Shown piece after piece: positions 1-4,756 of a DNA stretch of 7,053 nucleotides. The translations under genes and the position numbers were made by a program. The first letter of the stretch is position 1. Each line of letters begins with the position of its first letter. Origin of the DNA: an uncultured Lachnospiraceae bacterium (GTDB lineage: Bacteria; Bacillota; Clostridia; Lachnospirales; Lachnospiraceae). Below the pieces are notes generated by a model that saw only the letters and a list, made by a program, of their open reading frames with translations, was not told the origin of the DNA and searched no databases. The stretch spans positions 1 to 7,053 of the forward strand of contig CACXEL010000368.1 in NCBI GenBank assembly GCA_902766655.1, read 5' to 3'.

Positions 1-80
1 GAAATGAAAATCAGGGACGGTCCTTTTTTCTCAAAATTCGCGAATTTTGAGAAAAAAGGACCGTCCCTGATTTTCATCTC
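1..80. repeat. Long perfect palindrome, copy 1 (GGGACGGTCC family)
   Basis: Bases 4-77 form a perfect inverted repeat with 37-bp arms and no spacer, centred on CGCG at 39-42. Positions 1-2 pair with 79-80 across one mismatch. Each arm carries GGGACGGTCC followed by TTTTTTCTCAAAATTC; GGACGGTCC is itself a small palindrome nested in the arm. It begins 16 bp past the feoB stop codon. Bases 1-77 match 3937-4013 at 76 of 77 positions, so it is a dispersed repeat and not a local hairpin. The T-runs lie inside the stem instead of following it, so it is not a textbook intrinsic terminator, although the transcript would still form a very stable 3' hairpin. The window starts inside or at the edge of the element, so its left boundary is unknown. 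Confidence 0.9.
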
Positions 81-92
81 CCCCTCTTCCGA

Positions 93-1955
93 TCAGAGAA
101 CGAGGGCAGCGATGTGGTAGACGATGCAGGACAGGACAAGAGCGCCGCAGACATAGAAAGCAGCGATCCTCACCGTCCATTTCAGCGAATGGGACTCCCG
201 GTAGGTGGTGCTGAGAGCCATGACGCAGGGAATGTTGAAGGTGCAGGCGCACATAAAGGCCAGCGCCTCCGCCTTGCTGACAGCTTCCGTCATGGCATTC
301 CCGAGCACGGCATTGTCCGTTGCCACGCTGAAGGCTGAGCGGAAGGTCGCGTCGAGAACCGTGCCATCCCCGACGAACACAACGTTCAGCACGCCCAGGA
401 CCGCCTGCTTGGCGAAAGCAGAGCTCAAAAAGCCCATGAAGGTCCTCCAGCCAAGTCCGAAGATCCTCGTCACCGGTTCGATCGCGGTGCCGACCTTGTA
501 AAGAAGACTGTCCGCCACGTTCCCGGACCCGCTGTAGGAGAAGACCCAGAAAAGCAGGGAGATCAGAGTGACCGTTCTGAGAGCCCTCCTGAAAATGTCC
601 CAGGCCTTGAGCAGGGCCTCCTTCGCGATATGCTTCCAGTGAGGCTTATGGTAGGGAGGCAGCTCCATGATCATGCCGCTGCGTGCATTTTCAGGCACCA
701 GGGTGCGGCCGAAGACCTTGGAGACGACTGTCATGAGGACGACCACATAGAGTAAAATGCCAACAATGACCAGCATTGTCTGCAGAGGGGTAAAGAACAT
801 CGAGCTGATGACCGGAATGATCGTCCAGATGGAAGCGCAGGGCACAGCCCACACGACAGCCATGGTCAGCATGCGCTGGCCCCAGTTGTCCATGACACGC
901 GTCCCGCAGGTGCCGCCGATCGTGCAGCCGAAGCCCATGAGGATCGGGCAGATGGCTTTCCCCTGGAGTCCCAGGCCGGAGAGCAGGCTGTCGAACTGAT
1001 AGGCCGCCCGGGCCAGGAACCCGATTTCCTCCAGGTAGCCGAAAACGAGGTTCACCCCGAACACAAAGCCGGACATGGCGACGCAGAAGTACAGTGTATT
1101 GGGCAGGATGATGCTGAAGATGGAGACCAGCCAGGGATGCACATTCCACGAGGTCAGGAGGTTGAAAATGGGCTTGTTGAGCAGTTGCGGAATCATGGAG
1201 CCGGCACCCATCAGCGGGAGGCAGATGATCATCGCCGCCAAAAAACCCACGACAATTGTCCCGAAGCACAGGAACTTGCCCAGGACCGGGCTCAAGAGCC
1301 GTCTGTCGCGGCGGCTCAGTTCAAAATGCGCCTGCCTGTCTCCGGTCACCCCCGCGAGCATATCCCTGACCCACAGATATTTGGCTTCGCTCTCCGCATG
1401 CACCGTCTCGGCAGCCGATCCCGCCTCTTTCGGGAGCTTCGGCACCGAGCGGAGGCTGTGCGGACTTTCCAGTTCCCTGGCAAGGAGCTCCTTCAGCGCC
1501 TCATAGCCGCTGCTCTCCGCCGCCGTGAAGGGCAGAACGGGAATGCCGAGCCGCTCCGCGAGCAGCACATGATCTATTTCCTTCTTCTGACTCCTGGCCA
1601 CATCCATCATGTTGAGCAGCAAGATGGCCGGCTTGCTCATGGCAGCGAATTCCGCCACCATATACATGCTCCGCTCGAGCTGTGACGCATCCACCAAAAT
1701 GCAGACCAGGTCGGCCTGGCCGGTCTTGATGAAATCGGCCGTGATGATCTCCTCGTCCGAGTTGCCGGAGAGGCCGTAGCTGCCGGGCAGGTCCGTCACG
1801 GTGTAACGCTTCCCCTTGTAGGTGTAGAAGCCGTCGTTCTTCTCCACGGTCTTGCCCGGCCAGTTGCCGACATGCTGCCTGGAGCCGGTCAGCGCGTTGT
1901 AGACGGTGGACTTGCCGGAGTTGGGCTGTCCCAAAAGAGCGATTCTGTCCTTCAT
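93..1955 (-). CDS. feoB: Ferrous iron transporter FeoB (divergent, compact form)
   Basis: FeoB imports Fe(II) across the cytoplasmic membrane; an N-terminal cytoplasmic GTPase domain controls a polytopic permease. The 620-residue product shows all main G motifs: P-loop GQPNSGKST at 9-17, G2 region NWPGKTVE at 31-38, G3 DLPG at 55-58 and G4 NMMD at 115-118. A short helical linker (about 150-225) leads to the membrane part from about 227. The permease aligns by eye with canonical FeoB: EEIGFLARAA (309-318), GFGC (341-344), ELPPYHKPH (431-439), AKQ (515-517) and IPC (575-577). Two usually conserved features differ: TIGG follows GFGC where NVP is usual, and AKQ replaces AKE. It is shorter than the E. 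coli protein of about 770 residues. ATG is preceded by GGAGG and overlaps the feoA stop by 4 bp (ATGA), implying translational coupling. Family assignment is firm; metal specificity is inferred. Confidence 0.95.
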   Translation of the reverse strand: MKDRIALLGQPNSGKSTVYNALTGSRQHVGNWPGKTVEKNDGFYTYKGKRYTVTDLPGSYGLSGNSDEEIITADFIKTGQADLVCILVDASQLERSMYMVAEFAAMSKPAILLLNMMDVARSQKKEIDHVLLAERLGIPVLPFTAAESSGYEALKELLARELESPHSLRSVPKLPKEAGSAAETVHAESEAKYLWVRDMLAGVTGDRQAHFELSRRDRRLLSPVLGKFLCFGTIVVGFLAAMIICLPLMGAGSMIPQLLNKPIFNLLTSWNVHPWLVSIFSIILPNTLYFCVAMSGFVFGVNLVFGYLEEIGFLARAAYQFDSLLSGLGLQGKAICPILMGFGCTIGGTCGTRVMDNWGQRMLTMAVVWAVPCASIWTIIPVISSMFFTPLQTMLVIVGILLYVVVLMTVVSKVFGRTLVPENARSGMIMELPPYHKPHWKHIAKEALLKAWDIFRRALRTVTLISLLFWVFSYSGSGNVADSLLYKVGTAIEPVTRIFGLGWRTFMGFLSSAFAKQAVLGVLNVVFVGDGTVLDATFRSAFSVATDNAVLGNAMTEAVSKAEALAFMCACTFNIPCVMALSTTYRESHSLKWTVRIAAFYVCGALVLSCIVYHIAALVL

Positions 1956-2173
1956 ACTGCCTCCACCTCGATTCTCTCCGCATCCGGGCGGTTGACCGCG
2001 ATCAGCGTCTCCCTGAGATACACAAGTACCGGCATTTTCCTGTCATTGCGGATGGTCTGAAACTCTGTCCCTTCCGTGATGCCGATGGAAGTGATCCGGC
2101 TGATGAAATGCGCGTCTCCTTCCAGCTTCCTGACCCGGCCCTCCTGCTCAGGTCTCATGTCTGTGAGCTTCAT
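1952..2173 (-). CDS. feoA: FeoA family ferrous iron transport accessory protein
   Basis: A 73-residue protein of normal FeoA size. FeoA is a small cytosolic SH3-like protein thought to bind or tune FeoB. The sequence has the usual pattern: an opening LTDMRPEQEGRV, a SIGITEGTEF segment (residues 29-38) matching the family's LG[IL]xxGxxV turn, and a closing strand region VYLRETLIAVNRPDAERIEV. The frame is open to an ATG 26 codons further upstream, but that longer start lies in the opposite-phase overlap with the preceding gene and would add an Ala-rich tail unlike FeoA. The ATG at 2171-2173 is chosen because AAGGAGG lies 6 bp upstream and because the family normally starts there. It overlaps the Cys-rich gene by 26 bp and feoB by 4 bp. 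Confidence 0.9.
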   Translation of the reverse strand: MKLTDMRPEQEGRVRKLEGDAHFISRITSIGITEGTEFQTIRNDRKMPVLVYLRETLIAVNRPDAERIEVEAV

Positions 2174-2342
2174 TGATTTCCTCCTTTTTATGGGCAGCGC
2201 AGCCGCTGCAGCCTGCACAGCCGCAGCCGCACGACCCTTTTTTGCGTTCATTTCTCATACTTCTCACGATCAGGCAGACGCTCAGTATCACTGCCACGAG
2301 CAGCACAAGGGATGCGAGATTCTCTCCGATCCAGGCAATCAT
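2148..2342 (-). CDS. FeoB-associated Cys-rich membrane protein
   Basis: A 64-residue peptide with one N-terminal membrane segment (about 8-27, hydrophobic LASLVLLVAVILSVCLIV), then a basic stop-transfer patch (RSMRNERKK) and a cysteine cluster: C38, C40, C42, C45 and C48 in SCGCGCAGCSGC. This layout matches the small Firmicutes family named FeoB-associated Cys-rich membrane protein. Its role is unproven; handling iron or a redox centre next to FeoB is a reasonable inference from the thiols. The ATG has CAGGAGG 8 bp upstream. Its 3' end overlaps feoA by 26 bp, so the three genes are read as one unit. It is the first gene of the operon here, whereas I more often recall it after feoB. The C-terminal tail after the cysteines is short and charged (HKKEEINEAHRHET). 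Confidence 0.85.
   Translation of the reverse strand: MIAWIGENLASLVLLVAVILSVCLIVRSMRNERKKGSCGCGCAGCSGCAAHKKEEINEAHRHET
2180..2186 (-). promoter_or_regulatory. Ribosome binding site of feoA
   Basis: Read on the minus strand this is AAGGAGG, 6 bp before the ATG at 2171-2173. It decides the feoA start in favour of a 73-residue protein over a 99-residue alternative in the same frame. It lies inside the coding sequence of the upstream Cys-rich gene, whose Lys-Lys-Glu-Glu codons supply the purine-rich stretch. Confidence 0.8.
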
Positions 2343-2373
2343 GTTTTTATCCTCCTGGTTATTTACTACTAAC

Positions 2374-2389
2374 TATTGTTCAAATAATA
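2374..2389. promoter_or_regulatory. AT-rich imperfect palindrome in the feo leader
   Basis: TATTGTTCAAATAATA reads the same on both strands at 12 of 16 positions and lies 31 bp before the start codon of the first feo gene. Its AT-rich dyad would suit a metalloregulator of the Fur or DtxR/MntR type, but it matches neither consensus convincingly. It adjoins the hairpin at 2391-2416. Treat it as a weak candidate operator only. Confidence 0.25.
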
Positions 2390-2390
2390 A

Positions 2391-2416
2391 GTCTCACGCA
2401 AAGAAGGCAGTGAGAC
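2391..2416 (-). promoter_or_regulatory. Leader hairpin upstream of feo operon
   Basis: GTCTCAC (2391-2397) pairs perfectly with GTGAGAC (2410-2416) around a 12-base loop. On the minus strand the 7-bp stem is followed by TTATTATTTG, which is U-rich but broken by A residues. If transcription starts at the candidate promoter at 2468-2496, this hairpin lies in the 5' leader, between promoter and first gene, and could act as a weak attenuator or a 5' stabiliser. No known riboswitch was recognised around it. Confidence 0.35.
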
Positions 2417-2467
2417 AAAAGGGTTTGTTGGAGTCAGACGGTGGTTAGTTGTATTAAACTATTGGAT

Positions 2468-2496
2468 ATTATATCCTTCCCAGTGGGCAAAAGCAA
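2468..2496 (-). promoter_or_regulatory. Candidate promoter of the feo operon
   Basis: On the minus strand TTGCTT (2496-2491) is followed after exactly 17 bp by TATAAT (2473-2468), a perfect -10 box. The -35 box matches the TTGACA consensus only in TTG. The -10 lies inside a perfect 13-bp palindrome, GGATATAATATCC (2464-2476), a good position for a repressor to block polymerase. Transcription from here would give a leader of roughly 115-120 bases before the first feo gene. The -35 bases also form the U-rich tail of the adjacent hairpin at 2497-2558, so a terminator and a promoter abut. Confidence 0.5.
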
Positions 2497-2558
2497 GAGG
2501 AAAGAGAGGGAGGGATGCACCTTTTCGTAATGAGGTGCGTCCCTCCCTCTCTTTCCTC
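2497..2558 (-). terminator. Long-stem hairpin, probable terminator of the repeat membrane-protein gene
   Basis: Two 26-base arms (2497-2522 and 2533-2558) pair at 25 of 26 positions around a 10-base loop, TTTCGTAATG. The single non-match would be a G-U pair in plus-strand RNA and an A-C mismatch in minus-strand RNA. On the minus strand the stem starts 88 bp past the stop codon of the membrane-protein gene and ends in TTGCTTTTG, a passable U-tract. Its loop-side sequence, GGGATGCACC and GGTGCGTCCC, resembles in style the GGGACGGTCC palindromes elsewhere in the window but is not the same sequence. It may therefore belong to a related repeat family and serve as terminator by position. Confidence 0.6.
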
Positions 2559-2646
2559 ATCCCGTGCACATCCAGGAAAGGAGCGCCGCGAGTGTAGGAT
2601 AAAGAACTATGGTCTCTTCTCCTCCACCCGGCAGAAATACATGGCC

Positions 2647-3729
2647 CTACGCGCGGCGTCTGACCCGCCCTGTCATCTTGTCTACAAGGAAGGTGCCCGG
2701 GCCGACCAGGCATATTCCCAGGATCATGACGACGGCGATGGTCATGATTTCAAACAAGGTCCTGCCCCACACGGCTTTGGATGCGTACATCTCCCACCGA
2801 AGGAGCATGAGACCGGCGACCAGGGCAAAGCAGATCACCTCGACATAATAAAGTCTGTCCAGGACCGACTCGATTTCGGTATCAGGGATGACCCCGGCAG
2901 CCTCTCTCGCAAAAACGGCGGTCAGGAAGCTGTAGCCATAGAATAATGTGTAGGGAAGGAACCAGAATCCGTAGTAAGCCAGGTCTGATTCCAGGATCCA
3001 CTCCATCCTGTGCGACGTATAGAAGAGGTAATAGGACTGGCTGACCAGGATCAGGGCGCAGGAGATGACGATCATCCGGTTCTTCAGAAAACCGCCGATG
3101 CCGCGAAGCTTAAAGCTGTTCCAGAAGACCAGGGCCAGCGGAACGAGGAAGGACATGACCATCACGAACCGGTGGATCTTTTCCCTCCCCTCGTAGTCAT
3201 GGAGGGTAGTGAAAAACCAGAACAAGGCAAAGAGGATGCCGAAGCCAAAGACACATCCGATTCCCGCTCCGATATCGCCCCCGCCGGAATGGCTTCCGGA
3301 TCCGGATCTTCCGTCTGTACCGGCTCCCGCGGAAGCAGTGGCTCCGCCTTGACCGGCCGGGATGTTATAATTCGTCTCGGTATATGCATTTCCGAAAAAG
3401 TCAGTCTTTGCGGAAGCATTCCCGATGGCCCTGCCGGCCGCGTCCCGGATCTCCAGGTACTTATTTCCCAGGAAATCCGTCTTCTCCACGCTGGTACGCA
3501 CGAGCCTGCCGCTGTTATCGTAGGTGGCCATGTAGGAATCGCCGTAAAAATCCTTTTCCAGGCGGCTGTACCCTATGCGTCTCATATTGCTGTCGTAGGT
3601 ATCATAATACTCATCACCGAAGAAATCCTTGTTTGCCTTGACGATCTGGACCAAACGTCCGCTCTCGTCACGAGTCTCAACGTAGGAATCACCGTAAATA
3701 TCCTTTTTTACTTCACTGTATTCTCTCAT
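2647..3729 (-). CDS. Membrane protein with 25-residue N-terminal tandem repeats, function unknown
   Basis: I do not recognise this 360-residue protein. Three parts are visible. Residues 9-121 are four and a half tandem repeats of exactly 25 residues, with invariant Asp at 10, 35, 60, 85 and 110, invariant Gly three residues on and Tyr three further; the consensus is KDFxGDxYxxTxD followed by xxGRxV. Next comes a Gly/Ser/Ala-rich linker (about 124-156). Then about six hydrophobic segments: 157-176, 187-207, 219-237, 252-274, 293-311 and 327-349. The tail is basic (KMTGRVRRRA). There is no signal peptide before the repeats, so they are probably cytoplasmic, but topology is not proven. The start is the ATG at 3727-3729, with GGAGG 7 bp upstream; an in-frame ATG 26 codons earlier lacks this. 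It is transcribed towards feo but separated from it by a hairpin. A sensor or scaffold role would be guesswork. Confidence 0.8.
   Translation of the reverse strand: MREYSEVKKDIYGDSYVETRDESGRLVQIVKANKDFFGDEYYDTYDSNMRRIGYSRLEKDFYGDSYMATYDNSGRLVRTSVEKTDFLGNKYLEIRDAAGRAIGNASAKTDFFGNAYTETNYNIPAGQGGATASAGAGTDGRSGSGSHSGGGDIGAGIGCVFGFGILFALFWFFTTLHDYEGREKIHRFVMVMSFLVPLALVFWNSFKLRGIGGFLKNRMIVISCALILVSQSYYLFYTSHRMEWILESDLAYYGFWFLPYTLFYGYSFLTAVFAREAAGVIPDTEIESVLDRLYYVEVICFALVAGLMLLRWEMYASKAVWGRTLFEIMTIAVVMILGICLVGPGTFLVDKMTGRVRRRA
3367..3705 (-). repeat. Coding tandem repeat, 75-bp period (4.5 units)
   Basis: This stretch encodes residues 9-121 of the membrane protein as units with a strict 25-codon period. 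Key positions in each unit are Asp, Gly and Tyr, spaced D-x-x-G-x-x-Y, then T-x-D and G-R in most units; the second unit has M-R instead of G-R. Alternating aromatic and polar residues suggest short beta-hairpins stacked in series. The units have diverged at the DNA level, so the array is old and the protein-level conservation implies selection on the fold. Confidence 0.8.
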
Positions 3730-3736
3730 AATGGCT

Positions 3737-3741
3737 CCTCC
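3737..3741 (-). promoter_or_regulatory. Ribosome binding site of the repeat membrane protein
   Basis: Minus-strand GGAGG lies 7 bp before the ATG at 3727-3729. This makes the 360-residue product much more likely than the 386-residue frame starting at 3807, whose extra 26 residues look like translated leader. The adjoining bases 3741-3749 (CCGTCCCTG) match nine bases of the palindrome family's inner arm, perhaps by chance. Confidence 0.65.
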
Positions 3742-3792
3742 CGTCCCTGGTATTTTTATCTGTTCGATATCTATAACCGCAGAGAGGGAGAT

Positions 3793-3927
3793 ATGTTGCA
3801 GAATCAAACTATTCTTCTGTACAAAAACGGCAGGGCAGATTGCGCCAGCGCAGACGTGGATCCCGGCCAGCGCTTTTCAAAAGGAGTAAGCGCTGACGCC
3901 CTGAAATCCTGGGCCGAAAGCCTGTAA
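3793..3927 (+). CDS. Possible small protein (44 residues), uncertain
   Basis: A short plus-strand frame running from ATG to TAA in the gap between the membrane-protein start and the second palindrome. It reads MLQNQTILLYKNG, continues through VDPGQRFSKGVSADALK and ends SWAESL. The composition is protein-like, mixed and mildly amphipathic, and GAGGGAG lies upstream, though only 2 bp before the ATG, which is too close for an ideal ribosome site. I recognise no family. It lies divergent from the membrane-protein gene. The same frame stays open far upstream, antisense to that gene, so openness alone is weak evidence. It could be a genuine small gene, the tail of a decayed gene, or noncoding leader. 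Confidence 0.3.
   Translation: MLQNQTILLYKNGRADCASADVDPGQRFSKGVSADALKSWAESL
3868..3895. repeat. Short inverted repeat with SD-like loop
   Basis: CAGCGCTT (3868-3875) pairs perfectly with AAGCGCTG (3888-3895) around a 12-base loop, TTCAAAAGGAGT, that contains a Shine-Dalgarno-like AAAGGAG on the plus strand. No ATG, GTG or TTG follows at a useful distance. It lies within the doubtful 44-codon frame and upstream of the minus-strand membrane-protein gene. It could be an RNA hairpin or an operator; nothing decides between these. Confidence 0.35.
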
Positions 3928-3934
3928 GCAGGGT

Positions 3935-4018
3935 GAGAAATGAAAATCAGGGACGGTCCTTTTTTCTCAAAATTCACGAATTTTGAGAAAAAAGGACCGT
4001 CCCTGATTTTCATTTCTC
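3935..4018. repeat. Long perfect palindrome, copy 2 (GGGACGGTCC family)
   Basis: Two perfectly complementary 41-base arms (3935-3975 and 3978-4018) meet around a 2-base centre, AC. Bases 3937-4013 match copy 1 (1-77) except for a single base at the centre (A here, G there), which turns the CGCG centre into CACG. The right arm overlaps the last codons of the minus-strand alpha/beta hydrolase and supplies its stop codon (4010-4012) and the codons for its last Glu-Lys. The near identity of two copies about 3.9 kb apart points to recent spread, gene conversion or strong constraint. No transposase is encoded nearby, so any movement would be non-autonomous. Confidence 0.9.
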
Positions 4019-4693
4019 TTCCATAAATTCGAGCACCACGCGGTTGAATTCCTCCGGCTTCTCCCCCGCGATAAAATGACTCCCCTCCAGCAGCACCAGC
4101 TTCGCATTGGGTATGCTTGCCGCAATCAGCCGGGTGTGCTCCTCCCGGATCATGTCATGCGTGCCGGCTATGACCAGTGTCTTCGCCCGGATCCTGGCCA
4201 GATCCACCAGCGGCACGTTCGGGTCGTTGACCATAAGGCCCAGAAGCTCCGCATTGTGTCTGGCTTTTTCACTCTTCCCGGCAAAAAGCTTCGCGAACCT
4301 GTACCCGATCTCGATCGGCAACTGCACAGTCCTCTTCACGCCTCTGGCATCCAGGTTGGCGCCGTTCAGGATCAGACGTGCCACCCGCTCCGGATAGCGG
4401 ACGGCGAAGATCATGGCTATATTGCCCCCGTCGGAAAAACCGAGTATGTTGGCCTTTTTAATGCCATGCTCGTCCATGAAGTCCCGCAGGTCGTCCGCGA
4501 ACTGGCGGATCGTGAAGGGTGCATCGCCCCGCGGCGTCTTCCCATGTCCCCGGGTGTCCAGGGCGTACACGTGATAGTGCGCTGCGAAGGCATCCATCTG
4601 GCCCTTAAAGTAATCGCAGCTTTCACCGTTTCCGTGGAGCAGGATGAGAGGGTCTCCCTGCCCTTTTTCAATGTAAAAATGTCTGATATCCAT
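4010..4693 (-). CDS. Alpha/beta hydrolase fold enzyme
   Basis: A 227-residue cytoplasmic enzyme of the alpha/beta hydrolase superfamily. The order of motifs is classical: oxyanion-hole HGNGES at 20-25 after the strand DPLILL, a DTRGHGKT loop at 46-53, the nucleophile elbow GFSDGG at 85-90 with Ser87, acid Asp180 in AGTHDMI and base His206 in EGSHFIAGEKPEEF. The triad Ser87-Asp180-His206 is therefore complete. The cap region (about 115-165) is short, and there is no signal peptide. The substrate cannot be read from the sequence; esterase, lactonase or C-C hydrolase activity are all possible. The ATG has GAGGTGGAG just upstream. It follows the TetR gene by 63 bp on the same strand and is probably co-transcribed. 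Its C-terminus lies inside the second palindrome, which provides the final Glu-Lys and stop. Confidence 0.9.
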   Translation of the reverse strand: MDIRHFYIEKGQGDPLILLHGNGESCDYFKGQMDAFAAHYHVYALDTRGHGKTPRGDAPFTIRQFADDLRDFMDEHGIKKANILGFSDGGNIAMIFAVRYPERVARLILNGANLDARGVKRTVQLPIEIGYRFAKLFAGKSEKARHNAELLGLMVNDPNVPLVDLARIRAKTLVIAGTHDMIREEHTRLIAASIPNAKLVLLEGSHFIAGEKPEEFNRVVLEFMEEK

Positions 4694-4713
4694 TTCTCCA
4701 CCTCAGAGAGAAA

Positions 4714-4754
4714 GTGGAAAAGGGGACGGTCCTTTTTCCCCTTTCCCCTTTCCC
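4714..4754. repeat. Degenerate half-copy of the GGGACGGTCC element
   Basis: Bases 4723-4737, GGGACGGTCCTTTTT, match the left-arm core of both long palindromes, but the complementary right arm is missing. Instead CCCCTTTCCCCTTTCCC follows and pairs imperfectly with GGAAAAGGGG (4716-4725), giving a shorter hairpin with one bulge. It fills most of the gap between the TetR stop codon and the hydrolase start. In this position its minus-strand RNA hairpin lies inside the presumed two-gene transcript and could make hydrolase expression lower than, or separate from, that of TetR. Confidence 0.6.
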
Positions 4755-4756
4755 GT

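Noticed and set aside
1..80. Classical intrinsic terminator for feoB
   Set aside because: The T-runs lie inside the arms and no U-tract follows the stem on the minus strand within the window, so I call it a repeat and leave a termination role open.
691..1269. 192-codon minus-strand frame within feoB
   Set aside because: It is on the same strand as feoB but in another frame. The feoB frame carries all family motifs and this one reads as His/Arg-rich noise.
1137..1685. 182-codon plus-strand frame opposite feoB
   Set aside because: Antisense shadow of the GTPase and linker regions of feoB, without a start signal.
2374..2389. Fur box
   Set aside because: The dyad is AT-rich but does not fit GATAATGATAATCATTATC or the 7-1-7 form well enough to name the regulator.
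3367..3705. CRISPR array or noncoding satellite
   Set aside because: The 75-bp period is a protein-coding repeat whose units have diverged in DNA while keeping Asp, Gly and Tyr positions; there are no identical repeats with unique spacers.
3010..3792. Long plus-strand open frame opposite the repeat membrane protein
   Set aside because: It lies antisense to a protein with strictly periodic repeats and clear membrane segments. Only the part after 3793 leaves that gene, and it is listed separately at low confidence.
3804..4013. 69-codon minus-strand frame starting inside palindrome copy 2
   Set aside because: Its first third is translated palindrome and the rest is antisense to the doubtful small ORF; no ribosome site lies before it.
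1..4018. Composite transposon bounded by the two palindromes
   Set aside because: No transposase, no visible target-site duplication, and the genes between are ordinary chromosomal genes.
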